Assembly: GCA_009733575.1 (NCBI GenBank)
Contig: ML769856.1
Location: 1-41,204 of the forward strand
Direction of reading: 5' to 3'
DNA from: Gymnopus androsaceus JB14
Lineage: Eukaryota; Basidiomycota; Agaricomycetes; Agaricales; Omphalotaceae
Length of the DNA: 41,204 bases
In this document: positions 1 through 9,819 of the stretch, piece after piece
Numbering within the stretch: the first letter of the stretch is position 1
Layout: every line of letters begins with the position of its first letter
Notes under the pieces: generated by a model
What the model was told of the DNA's origin: nothing
Databases searched by the model: none
What the model saw: only the letters and a program-made list of their open reading frames with translations
Made by a program: the position numbers and the translations under genes

Positions 1-1507
1 AAGCATGTTGTCCGCTTGGGAATAGGTGACTACTTATTACCAGTCAAACAAGGAGCAACTCAGAGCATCCTCCCTTACATTTCTATTGTTCGAATTTCCA
101 ACTACCAATACGTTACACTCTTTACCCCTCCCCAAACAGCCCCCTCCCTGTGCTCCTCGTCCTCTCCTTTCCTTCACAACCCTGCAAACTCTCTAGCCCA
201 GCCCTTCCCCGCTCTCCCTTCATCTCCTACATCGCCTTGGAGTAGGAAAGCCATACTCACCGGAAAGAATCTGTGCCCCCAGCATGCCGCATAGTGCTGA
301 AGCATGCGGAACTTCTAAGGGTTGCAGGAGGAGACAAGTGTCTGCGATTATGTATATGTTTGTTGATGAGGGGATTTCTAGTGGGTATTGTTGGCCCGGA
401 GGAGGAGAGAGGGCTGTTTGGAGGATGCAGACATGGGACTGCGTTCATAATAAAGGGCGAAGGTTAGATGTAGCCTTGCAGGATAGTATAGGAAGCTATT
501 AACATACTTCGATACCCCATAATCACAATATTCTTCGGTTTAACAGTGTTAATAATGCCCTTACTTGGGGGACATTGGAGAGAGAGGCGAGGTCGATGTC
601 GGGGTCGGTTGGGTCGAGTGCTACATCGTTAGAAAGAGAATTCGGAGAGAGAGAGGGAGAGAGGAAGTAAGGTTAGGTTGGTTAGTCGGGTGGTTAAGAG
701 GACACGTACTTTTAGCATTCTGAAGAACTAGAACCCAAACAACTTTGCGAATTTGAGCATCTTGTTGTTAGTCGCTACTACATGTTCGTAGCCGTGGATT
801 GCAGAACCTATGTATAGGGACTGTTATTAGAAGATAGCATCGATATTACAATTGATACTGATACGAACGAATGTCGCAGATGAGGAAAAGCGAAAACATA
901 ATAAGGAGGGCAGCTAACCGAGGTACAGGTACAGCCCTCCTGGAATCGGTATAGGTGCTTGGTTTGCAGGCGAAGTAGCGGTGCACTTCCATCGCATTTT
1001 CTCGACACATATCGCACGGTTCGAATTCAGTGAGCCGTGTGGCGTTTGGGATCTGGAGAAGGAGCAGGGACAACTCGTAGCCTGCTGACAGCAACGAAGA
1101 GGCTGCGGTTTGTGGGTTTCGTAACGCGTCTTCGGGATTTTGGGACATGCTTCGAGCGTTTAATTGAGCTTTTGATCTTAGAAACAAGATGCCAGCCAGC
1201 TCGAGCGAAAGATTCGGAAGGAGCGCTAAGCGCTCTACTGAACTGTGCGCTACCAGGCGCTAGTTAGGGTAATGAGCTTCCACGATAGGAGTCACTTCTC
1301 TCTTTCTTGCTCTCATGGAAATACTCTCCGACCTCTCCGATATTGATTTGATATGTCTCGTGTTTTTCTCCGTGTTTTGTATGCTTTGTATACTATCATT
1401 TTTTGAAGCACTGTGTTCGACGGTAGCTGAAGGCGATTTCTCTAAGTCTTAAGAGTGAGTACCCAACTACCCATATTACATTTGCTCTATCCTTTACGCA
1501 ACGCTAG
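1..1507. other. Left-edge intergenic stretch, no gene recognised
   Basis: Several short open frames exist on both strands (up to about 113 codons, 846-1187 on -), but none shows a recognisable domain, repeat or coding texture. A GA-rich block lies at 640-670. A GTGAGT at about 1456 and a GCTAG at 1503-1507 could bound a 5' UTR or first intron of the F-box reading frame that follows; this is inference only. Confidence 0.4.
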
Positions 1508-3192
1508 CCAAGATCTCCGAGCTCCTTTCAAAGTGGATACCTTGGCGAAGAACCCAGCCTAAATTTCGACCACGTACCAATAATGTGGACTTTTCAGCGG
1601 TAGGCAGAAGGCTACTCTCGGAGCATGGAACAGCCATTGAAGCCGAGGAGGAAATATTTGCAACGCTTGCTCTCATCGAACAAGACCTTGATGATTGCAA
1701 AGCTGAATCTGATTGTGTCCAAGCCAAAATCCACCGTCTCCAATCCGAAATTCGGCCCCTTCATTTCCGCACCATTGTCCTCGAATATGATCGCCAGCGT
1801 CTGGAGCGACATAAAGCCCGTTTGCGTTCACTTCGTTCGCCCTTCCGCCGACTCCCCAATGAACTCGTTCTCCTAATCTTCACTTTCGTGTGCGATATGA
1901 ACGAGCTCACGTCAAGGAAACTAGTGAGTATGCCCACACTGAATATCAGTGCTGTCTGTTCCCGTTGGAGGGACCTCACGAGATCATCTCCGGAGCTCTG
2001 GTCAGCTATACGCCTTAGAATGGGCCCAGCTCCTTGTGATCTTCGCCTTTTGGATTTCTACCTTCATTGTTCACAACAATCCCCTCTCTCGCTTGAATTC
2101 AAGGGGAACAAACTCGAGACACTGGAGCCGCATCATTTAGCCGTTTGTGCAGCTATTGGCCAGATGCAGCCATCGCTGGAAGAAGCTCAATGTACTGTGG
2201 CCAAATACATACAACGCTTTGATGGCACATAACCCCACAGACTTCCCAGTGCTTGAGGAGCTCCAAATTGAGCGCAGTCTGGCACAATGCCTCATTGCCT
2301 CTTGACTGATTTCAGAATGCACCCAATCTGCGGTCGCTTTTTGCTTGGATCGGGGACGTTCAGATCCACAAGTTTCCCTGGAAGCAACTTACGACCCTGG
2401 TTGACATCGGTCAGTGTGATGCGGCAATTGGAGAAGTCTTGGAAAGATGTTCCAATCTCAAGGAGTTGCATTTTCATGTTAGAGGCGGTATGGCCTTTAA
2501 AGCGTGTATTCCTCCTGTCACAGTTGCTTCTGTGGAAAAGCTAATGCTTGAACTCCTGCAATCTGAAAGCGCAGCAAATGTGTTCTTGGAATCAATCACC
2601 TGTCCCTCGTTAAACTCTCTTCTCATCGAAGATCGCTCTTGCAAGCATCCATGGCCTAAAAATGAGCTAAATGCTTTCTTATCGCGTTCATCTTGTCATC
2701 TCACAACCCTCTACATTAAATCTATGCCACTCTCAGACTTGGATCTCATCGATCTTCTCCAACGCATTCCTACTCTCCTTCATCTCACCATCGATGATTC
2801 CAACGTACCGCTCGGAGAAGAGTCCCATAACGCTGCACTTTGTGCAAAGTCTGTCCGCCTTCCCTCGCACAATCTCCGCTACAGTCTCCTCAGTTCTGTT
2901 ACCGAAACTGCAAAGTCTTTGCCTCATGTTCAGTGGCTCAGCCTTCGGCGATAAGCAGTTCGTGGATATGGTATTATCGAGATGGTATCCCCGAGAAGCT
3001 TACTCTGGTGGAGATAAATGTTCAACGAGGTCTGAGGGAGAAATCGCCTCTTTGCGCTCAGTCGTCATGTGGTTCAAAACCCGATGTATAGACAAGAAGG
3101 TTTACAAACCTCTGAAGCATCTTGAAGAGACTGGTATGAGGGTGGTCATTCGTTCAAGTTGCTCGTCTTGTGCCCATATTTCGCTTTGTTAG
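1508..3192 (+). pseudogene. F-box domain protein, broken by frameshifts and a stop
   Basis: An intact version would be an SCF-type ubiquitin-ligase substrate adaptor: the F-box binds Skp1 and the C-terminal half presents targets. The sequence shows an N-terminal coiled coil (heptad-like, about 1640-1830), an F-box core starting RLPNELVLLIF (about 1846), then CSRWRDL...SPELWSAI, followed by a leucine-rich half (VLEELQIERS, NAPNLRSLFAWI, CSNLKELHFHV), the layout of the expanded Agaricomycete F-box family. The frame shifts near 2150 and again near 2280, there is an in-frame TGA at 2307-2309 where a Trp codon is expected, and a last frameshift lies near 2945. No ATG opens the first frame; it is open upstream only via a GTG at 1585, so a first exon is missing or lost. 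No GT..AG pair repairs these breaks. It is a decayed gene, or less likely a run of sequencing indels. Confidence 0.82.
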
Positions 3193-3337
3193 TTTGTGTG
3201 AATACATAGTTGTCCTTTTTCTCGCCAGCGCTGCATGTACATGTAACGCACCATCCTCGAGTTCTGTGCCAATTACATTTACATACTGTCTGTACAAAAC
3301 CCAAAACTCATAAGTAAACATAAAAAGAACAACTTCA

Positions 3338-4746
3338 TCAAGGAGAAGCCCAAGACCAACCCAAAAACCCCGCCTCCCTAAAATCTCCCACCGCCTTCGC
3401 CTCCTTCTCTCGATCTTCCTCACTAATCTTCCCTTCCTGCACTTTCCTCCAGACTCTCATACAATGATGCACCTCCTCCGGCGTACTCACTCCCACCACA
3501 AGCGGAACATCCAAATTTCCATCTCCACTCCCACACCTCCGAATCGCATACGCCAACGCCATATCAACAAATTCTTCCCCGTGCTCTACTCGGGCTTTTG
3601 TGACGACCTCTCGTAGTCCTTCCGGCGCAGGGTGCCAACTCGGTATCGACGGCGTGAGCAACCCCATGCTGAACGGGGACGCACCGACGAGCTGTTTGAC
3701 CTTTGCGCAGTGACGCAAGGGAGAAGCAAAGTCTGCGAAGGTGCAGTTTTGGAGGGAATTGTGGGAATAAGAAAGGAGAACGTCGACTGGTTCGTACGGT
3801 GGGTTGTGTAGGATAAGAAGAGCGATTCGGAGCAGAGTTGGTAAAGGGTAGCCTTGGACGAAGATATGTTAGAGCGGGCGATAGAACATCAGTCGGCTGA
3901 GGGAGATACCTGTAATACCAATATTCCTAATCAAACCCTCGTCTTTCATCTTCCTCAACTCCCCAAAAGCATCAAGCACCTTCTGGTCGCCCTCACCCAC
4001 AAATCCTACTTTCCATACCTTCTTCCAACCCATACGATGCTTTCTCTTCCGTCAAAGCCAACGCATGGTTCCCCGTTCGCTTCCCCAGTACTGGGGGTGC
4101 AAACAAACTCAATATCATGCAAGTATACTGTATCGAGGTAGTCCGTTTGTAGACGTTGAAGGCTCTGCGTAACACTGTTCCGGATTGTAGCGGGTGAATA
4201 GTCGAATGTGGTTGCGCCGAATCGACCGCATTTGGTCATCTTCAAAGAATATTCATTCACATTGGATGTACGAATTGAAGATGCACATAGACGTAGACTT
4301 ACCAACTGATAGGATTCTCTCGGAAACTCGTCTTGTACTGCTTTCAGGGCGTTCCCAAGCACGACTTCCGAAGGTCCGTAGTATATCGAGGTATCGAAGC
4401 CTCAAACCATACCTATCCATAGGAATCGGGTCTCAGGCATGGCACTAGCTGGAGGCTCCTCACCTTAACGCAAGACGTACCAAACGCATAGGCGCAAACC
4501 CAGCCAGATGATCATTACTGTTGTACTGATTGCTGAAAGTGCCAGCTCCGAGGATCAGACTCGGGAGATGAAGTGGGTTCAAATGCGAGTCGAGTGCTGT
4601 CTGATGAAACACATGCGTTATTATTTTCAGTTACACTAGTAGATGAATACGCTTACCACCTGAGCACCAGGAACAGCTTTATCTTCATCTTCATCTGGTG
4701 CAACATCTTGAGGGACGATCAAGGTGATTGGTACCGGTGCAACCAT
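3338..4746 (-). pseudogene. ARA2-like aldo/keto reductase, frameshifted
   Basis: The family holds NAD(P)-dependent oxidoreductases with a TIM-barrel; the closest type known to me is yeast D-arabinose dehydrogenase (Ara2), which acts in D-erythroascorbate synthesis in the cytosol. The ATG at 4746 opens MVAPVPITLIVPQD; an intron follows (about 4601-4656), then LILGAGTFSNQYN. The catalytic tetrad is visible: Asp in FDTS, Tyr in IYYGPSE, Lys in MTKCGR and His in YLHDIE. The C-terminus VGASPFSMGLLT ... GFLGWSWASP is complete. Introns are clear at 4240-4302 (GTAAGT) and about 3853-3909. Three frame breaks are seen: near 4398 (between YGL and FDTS), between 4085 and 4110, and near 4000 (before EGDQKVLDAF). 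Substrate is inferred from family resemblance only. Either a recent pseudogene or sequence error; the neighbouring F-box has the same problem. Confidence 0.85.
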
Positions 4747-5050
4747 GCTGATGAGAGGCTATTCGTTTGACCTTTGCTGTTGAACAGGAAAGCAAGACGG
4801 AAAGAGATCCAGATTTTCAGCCATCGTGGTTCAGGATCTAATCGATCAGCGACCGTCAGTGGTGAACGGACCTGAGACCGGACCGCTCCAAACGCAACGA
4901 TGAAAGGCTTGAAGTAGCTCTGTAGACGGATACGAATATAATAGTTATACAAATATACATTTATGGAGTGTTAATTACAGCAGAAGCGCAGTCATTGCCA
5001 AGAAAGAAAAGAAAAGCGTCCACGTCCGAGACTCGAGATGGATTCATAAA

Positions 5051-5533
5051 CTAGATTTTTTCTCTTATCCACCTGGGAGCGTATCAGCGTTGAAGTAAAG
5101 CATGTAATACCACCGAAACGTACCGTTCGTCAAATTTCTGGTTTACTTCGAGCATCTTCGTGCCCTGGTTCGGTTTGATATTGTTCCAGGGAGTGGGGTT
5201 TGCTTTTGTCCATTGAACTAGAAGGAAAGGCGGTCAGCTGCAAGACTACGTAGATATGGAAGCAGGTACTGACTCGTGGGACCCATAGCAGACCGAACCA
5301 AGCAAAAGGTACTTCCTGAAACGATAGTACCGACAATGAACCAACTATAGCCAACGTAAAGTTGTGTGAGCATAATGAGCGAGGAAGAAAAGTTATTGGC
5401 AGCCGTACATTGGTATAGCCTACACAGAAAAACAGCTTGTCAGACACAGAAGATAACGAGAAGAAAAAGGTCAACAGACCTCAACGGCAAACCAATTCTT
5501 CATAAAATATCTGCGGAAATTGCCCGACGACAT
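5051..5533 (-). CDS. NDUFA4/MLRQ-like mitochondrial subunit, copy 1
   Basis: Small inner-membrane protein of the NDUFA4 (MLRQ/B12D-like) family, a respiratory-chain subunit assigned to complex I or IV depending on organism. Five exons: 5480-5533, 5409-5419, 5274-5344, 5124-5217 and 5051-5072, giving 83 residues. The start MSSGNFRRYFMKNW is followed by AIPI, a hydrophobic segment (WFIVGTIVSGSTFCLV), then MGPT and QWTKANPTPWNNIKPNQGT, the family's conserved tail. Exons 2-5 have exactly the same lengths and phases as the second copy downstream (11, 71, 94, 22 nt), which supports the gene model. The 11 nt exon 2 is unusual. The membrane segment here is less like the consensus than in copy 2 (Cys and Ser substitutions). 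It is on the same strand as its paralogue, about 660 bp from it. Looks intact. Confidence 0.85.
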
Positions 5534-6192
5534 CGTTGGTAGAAGACGGTCAAGTGGTAGTAGGTGGATTGCTTGCAAGTTTGAGTAGACTCTTTAGTGA
5601 GTGGATATGTGAAGACTGATAGGGACTCGGGGAGTAATGTCTACGAATAAATACCATACCGCCAACGTCCAGCGCACGTCAACATCAGAACGCCTAGCCC
5701 TCAAAAAGGCCGTGCAGAACACTTCCAGGCTAGCCCGAGCGGTGGAGCATTTCCTGGACCCTAGTCGACCGCTTCCAGCGGGTTCCGGATAACGGTCTGG
5801 ATCCATCCCGCCTGTGCGATTCGGGAATCGAATCGGAATATTTCTTTTTCAAGTTTGATAAATAAGAAATGGATGATAAATATTAAGAATCATGGTTCCT
5901 CTTATCTCCAGCTGTGTATCGAAAGTTTTAACTTGGAATGTGGTTATTGGGTACGGCGAGAATGCCTGGAAGAACACTGTCGAAGGTAATTGCAACTTGG
6001 GCGTCTCTATGGAGGACTAGTGCTCATTGCGATGATTTTGTAGCGTTGAGGAGCGTTGGATAGAGCTGCACGTTCACTGACTGGATCCAACCAATGAAAA
6101 ACGATATCAGGATTCTTCGATTCCGAAAGCTGTAGTACAGACGACATAGACAAAACGACGACTCTGCTGTAGTAGAATTCCTGGATTGGCAT
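5534..6192. other. Spacer between the two NDUFA4-like genes
   Basis: Presumed promoter of copy 1 and terminator region of copy 2. A palindromic CGATTC...GAATCG lies at about 5817-5834. Short open frames show no recognisable product. Confidence 0.4.
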
Positions 6193-6670
6193 TTATAGTT
6201 TGTCTCTCGACCATCTGAGATGAAGAACGAATTGAGGACGATTCAAAATACACTTTTTCGACAACGTACCTTCCCCCGTGTTCATGGGTTACACTCATGA
6301 TCTTGGTGGTCTGGTCTGGCTTGATAGAGTTCCACGGAGTGGGGTTGGATTTGGTCCATTGAACTGAAGGAATAGCAATGGTATGTCGATGCGAAAAATT
6401 CGAAGGATTAAGCGAGACTCACTAGTAGGACCCATAGACAAACGGTACAAATACCAGCTCGCACCGAGGACAGCGCCACCCACTACTGCATAGCTACCAA
6501 ACAAGAGGAAAATTAGCAAGGTAGCCAAGTATGCTGTCGAAAGATTCGATTTACATGGGGATAGCCTGGACAAACGAGTTTCAGTTTAATATTTATCTTC
6601 AAACTGGGTTCAGAAGTCTGACCTCGACAGCATACCAGTGCTTCATAAAGCCCTTGCGAAAGCCAGACAT
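6193..6670 (-). CDS. NDUFA4/MLRQ-like mitochondrial subunit, copy 2
   Basis: Paralogue of the gene at 5051-5533, same presumed role as a small single-pass subunit of the mitochondrial respiratory chain. Exons 6623-6670, 6555-6565, 6423-6493, 6270-6363 and 6193-6214 give 81 residues. It starts MSGFRKGFMKHWYAVE, continues AIPIYAVVGGAVLGASWYLY (one membrane helix) with RLSMGPT, then QWTKSNPTPWNSIKPDQTT and a charged end HGGRWSRDKL. This copy is closer to the family consensus and shows no defect. The stop TAA is at 6193-6195. Its 3' end lies just inside the left boundary (about 6176) of an ancient tandem duplication; a damaged duplicate of it is at 34076-34409. Confidence 0.88.
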
Positions 6671-7551
6671 AGTGTATATAGAATGTCGATAAACGATAGA
6701 ACGAGGGAGTAACGAGTGAGAAGGTCACACGTGGGATTCCGGACGAAAACGGAAATCAGCCAGCTTTGACATCACCAATTTCGTCACTCAAGTCGAGTTC
6801 ATTTCGATACGAAGGCGTAGATAGTACAGGGAGTACTCGACAAAGTTTCTACTCTGTTCCAAAAAAAATTGATTGGACTACAGGAAACGCGTCGGAAAAT
6901 ATGTCTTTCTATTTATTTGATACAAGTGCGGAGAACGAATGATTTTTGAGTCTTCACCTTCTCAATCTCTGATTATCAGCTATAAGCACTTGACGCAAGA
7001 AAGATTGTCTCCCGGAAAAGGATTTTATTGGGAACCTGCTCATTGTGAAAGCGCAGCATCGTAATGCATCGTAATCGACGTTCATACAATCCTGGTTCAA
7101 AATCCCGGGAACATGAGCAACGAGAGGAGTGGTTTTAGAGTCATTAGGAGAGTAAAGAGACCGGACAGAGTTAGATTGTATCCTCCAGATGTGGCTTCCC
7201 AGTGTGATTTGCATGTCCGATGATATAAGAACGGAAAGCAATAAAGGATTTCCGATTGAGTAGCTGAGGGCTGAGAAATTGAAGACTCAAATTAAAATCT
7301 CGACCAAATCATCAACAAAAAATAAATATTAAATTCAAACAGCCAGTTGATCCAGAAATTCTTTCCGATCTTTGCATTCCGTCAGCTCCAGCCTGAGTAC
7401 CTCCTGATCTGCCTCTAACTCCTTTGCCATTCCATTCATTTAGTATCTATTCCTTCCACTCTGCCTCCTCTTCCTTCCACTCTAGCTCCAGGTTTAGTAC
7501 CACAGTGCAACATCCTTGAACCTGTCCAATGAATCCAAAATTTGAGTGAGG
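6671..7551. other. Spacer upstream of NDUFA4-like copy 2, duplicated at 34410-35270
   Basis: The same stretch reappears in copy B with many indels that do not respect any reading frame, so the 95-codon open frame on - at 6954-7241 is unlikely to be coding. The right end contains the coiled-coil remnant listed separately. Confidence 0.55.
7335..7436 (-). pseudogene. Coiled-coil C-terminal fragment (orphan exon)
   Basis: On - the frame reads NGMAKELEADQEVLRLELTE and ends LDQLAV with a TGA at 7335-7337; heptad-like leucines make a short coiled coil. The duplicate (35064-35165) keeps the frame with a few substitutions (Lys to Gly, Arg to Lys, Thr to Ile, Gln to Pro) and no indel, which hints at former or present coding. 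It lies downstream of the membrane-protein gene on the same strand and may be a detached last exon of it or of a lost gene. I do not recognise it. Confidence 0.3.
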
Positions 7552-7815
7552 CATCAGCAAAACCTGGATAATGGTCGTAGCAGGCCATAGCAGCCATAGT
7601 TCTGCTGAGAAATATGGCCATGATGGTCTGCTATGGCCTGCTATGAGGTTCTCTGGGATCACTGACTTGTTTTGTCATTTGACAGCTGTTTGACACCTGT
7701 CATTCTCTCCCACCAACAGTACAGAAGCAAACCCGGAAGTGAAACAGACCCAGAAGCAAAACATATGATATTTTTGCTTGCAGAGCACCACTTGACCCCG
7801 GAATCTTTTTGTAGT

Positions 7816-8231
7816 CATCAGCAAAAACTGTTTTGGGCCCAGGAGGATCTAAGGTCACCTAGTCCTCTTAGGCAACCTGAGGCATCCTAGTTGGCCCAGG
7901 AAAAAGGGTAAAACTTTAGACACCTCAGGTATCCTAGTCATCCTAGGTTTCCTGGGAGATCCTGGGATGTCCTGGGGTTTCCTGGGAGATCCTGGGATGT
8001 CCTGGGGCATCCTGGGGCATCCTGGAGCATCCTGAGGTATCCTAGGTCAAAATTTCCATCCCAGGATGCCTCAGGATGCCCCAGGATCTCCCAGGACACC
8101 TAGGATGACTAGGATATCTGAGGTGTCCAAAGTTTTACCCTTTTTCCTGGGCCAACTAGGATGCCTCAGGTTGCCTAAGAGGACTAGGTGAACTTAGATC
8201 CTCCTGGGCCCAAAACAGTTTTTTTCTGATG
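7816..8231. mobile_element. Foldback element with CCTGGGATGTC-like tandem core
   Basis: The left arm starts CATCAGCAAAAACTG and the right arm ends CAGTTTTTTTCTGATG; the two arms are near-perfect inverted copies over roughly 150-200 bp and could form one long hairpin. The centre carries tandem units related to CCTGGGATGTC and CCTGGGGCATC (about 7950-8045), with complementary units in the right arm. It sits inside the larger CATCAG element and shares its terminal hexamer and A-run. No clear TSD is visible. No coding potential. Confidence 0.75.
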
Positions 8232-8441
8232 TAACAAGTATGTGAGTGTGCCCTGACTCAGATATATCATACCTGAACCAAAAAAATCTACATAATATGT
8301 TGTTAAAAAATAAATATGGCTCTATAGGCCAAAAACCAATTTTTTTTAGTTAAGATGGGCCTGTTACAGTAAAAAACCCAGTTATATGGACTTGAATATG
8401 CTCAAAAATCATGATAAATATACAAGAGTAGGCTCCCATAA

Positions 8442-9806
8442 TGTTAGGAAGCGTTGCACTTCCTAACGAGTCCAAACAAGGCCAGGCCACATGCACGGGG
8501 TATGCCCCAAATAACCGACGGCAAATAGCCTGCTGGTTAATGGCACCACCCAAATTGACTCTTATTCTCGTACCTCCACAATCCCCCTTCCCAGCCACCA
8601 AATTCCGACGTCCTCGGTCATTCAACCCCCAACCGTTAACCCAAATGTCCTAACAACATTACTACGCGGAATTCCCAGCGTTTCCTCCAATAATTCCCTT
8701 GACACTTGTCTTCATTTACTCCTCTTTTCGAATCTCGGTCAATTACAATTCTTGGACGAATAGTTCCTTCAACAACATCTAGCAAAATCGTCTATTACAT
8801 TTGAAGGACTTCAACGGCAACATTACTCTCCTTTGGGGTAAATACAACCGTTGTCAAGCCACAGCCGCGACTATGGGCTAACCAGTTCAACTGCTTAATG
8901 TCTTGTTTTGTTACTCATTCCTATATGCGAACAGGTACACCAAGAACAAGCTCCGTTTCACAACAACTCAAGTCGCCGTCATCGTCGCTGTTGCCACCCT
9001 ACTAATCTTTATTCCTTTGAACTGTCGCTCTCGAATACCACGGTCACTTCATTAAACTCCCCTATCATGACTGCCCACTATTGCCTCTTGTTTATTCTAT
9101 GAACATCTCACTTTCCGGTTTACTATTGAATCTCGTGTACATTTATTTTCACACATTACGGTTATCGCAATGTGTCGATCCTCCTGAACGACACATTGTA
9201 CAATTCCCTTTTTTGAGAGACAGTCCATGCAAATACTGTGCGGACTGCAGCCCAGTTGTAAGCACAGGTTGCGCAGCTCGTTCCACTGCGCAACTACGCC
9301 TACGCAGGTTGACAAGATTGTTTAGGATATATTACTTACTGTCTGATACACTATATAAGCTGGGGACCTTGCCTGTAAGGTCCCCAGATCAGTTATTTTG
9401 TCAATCAATTGGTTTTTCTTCTCTCTATGCTCTGTCTCTCTCTCTCCTCTCTCTTATCTTCACCAACCTTTTTAATTATTTAACGTTAAAACCTTGAACT
9501 CCATTCGCATCCAACCTAAGCTTTAATCTAAGCTTGAACATTTCAACCAGCCTATTACAAAACTATAGTTGAGCCCACCTGCTCCTATTAAACACCTATA
9601 ATAATAATCATTATTATAACATTCACCATACTCTCACATTTCCTAAAACATCTTAAACACACTTTTGTGGTCTATGTACACACATCTGCCCAGCGGTTTT
9701 CTGTTAACGCTTGTTCCAAATCCAATCAAACTCCTTCCAAACTGTTAAAACGGTCCAACAATCCCGTTTCTCAATTTTCGAGAAGCAAACGTGACACATC
9801 CTAACA
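8442..9806 (+). repeat. 5' LTR of the chromovirus
   Basis: 1365 bp, TG..CA termini with the short inverted repeat TGTTAGGA/TCCTAACA. It matches the 3' LTR over its full length; in the first 270 bp I count about 18 mismatches, all transitions and most of them CG versus TG or CA. It contains a TATA-like CTATATAAG at 9351-9359 and, just after it, a perfect hairpin and the presumed transcript start. There is a CT-rich tract at about 9418-9460. Confidence 0.95.
9351..9397 (+). promoter_or_regulatory. LTR promoter, hairpin and self-primer segment
   Basis: CTATATAAG (9351-9359) is a TATA box. It is followed by a 10 bp perfect stem, TGGGGACCTT (9361-9370) with AAGGTCCCCA (9377-9386) and a 6 nt loop. 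AGATCAGTTATT (9386-9397) starts about 33 nt after the TATA box, where RNA polymerase II would start, and is exactly complementary to the primer-binding site after the LTR (9808-9819). The same block is conserved in the 3' LTR until the MITE insertion. Confidence 0.72.
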
Positions 9807-9807
9807 T

Positions 9808-9819
9808 AATAACTGATCT
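9808..9819 (+). other. Primer-binding site complementary to own 5' transcript end
   Basis: AATAACTGATCT lies one base after the LTR end (9806) and is the exact reverse complement of LTR positions 9386-9397. In Tf1 of fission yeast and related Tf1/sushi elements, the first 11 nt of the transcript fold back onto such a site, are cut by RNase H and prime minus-strand synthesis. I see no tRNA 3' end complementarity of the common kind (no TGGTATCAGAGC-like motif). Confidence 0.72.

Noticed and set aside
16..294. 92-codon Pro/Ser-rich open frame at the left edge
   Set aside because: Low-complexity composition, no domain, overlapping frames on both strands; no support as a gene.
1008..1045. tRNA T-arm-like GGTTCGAATTC
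   Set aside because: No matching T-stem, no A/B box order and no acceptor stem in reach; a simple CACGG/CCGTG hairpin explains it.
2140..2310. Introns that would repair the F-box frame
   Set aside because: No GT..AG pair of usable length joins the frames, and both sides of each break are conserved family sequence with little or nothing missing.
6954..7241. 95-codon open frame on - upstream of NDUFA4-like copy 2
   Set aside because: The duplicate at 34465-34758 differs by frame-shifting indels, so there is no sign of coding constraint.
7816..8231. CRISPR-like array from the regularly repeated 11-mers
   Set aside because: No unique spacers, units contiguous, eukaryotic context; the structure is a foldback minisatellite.
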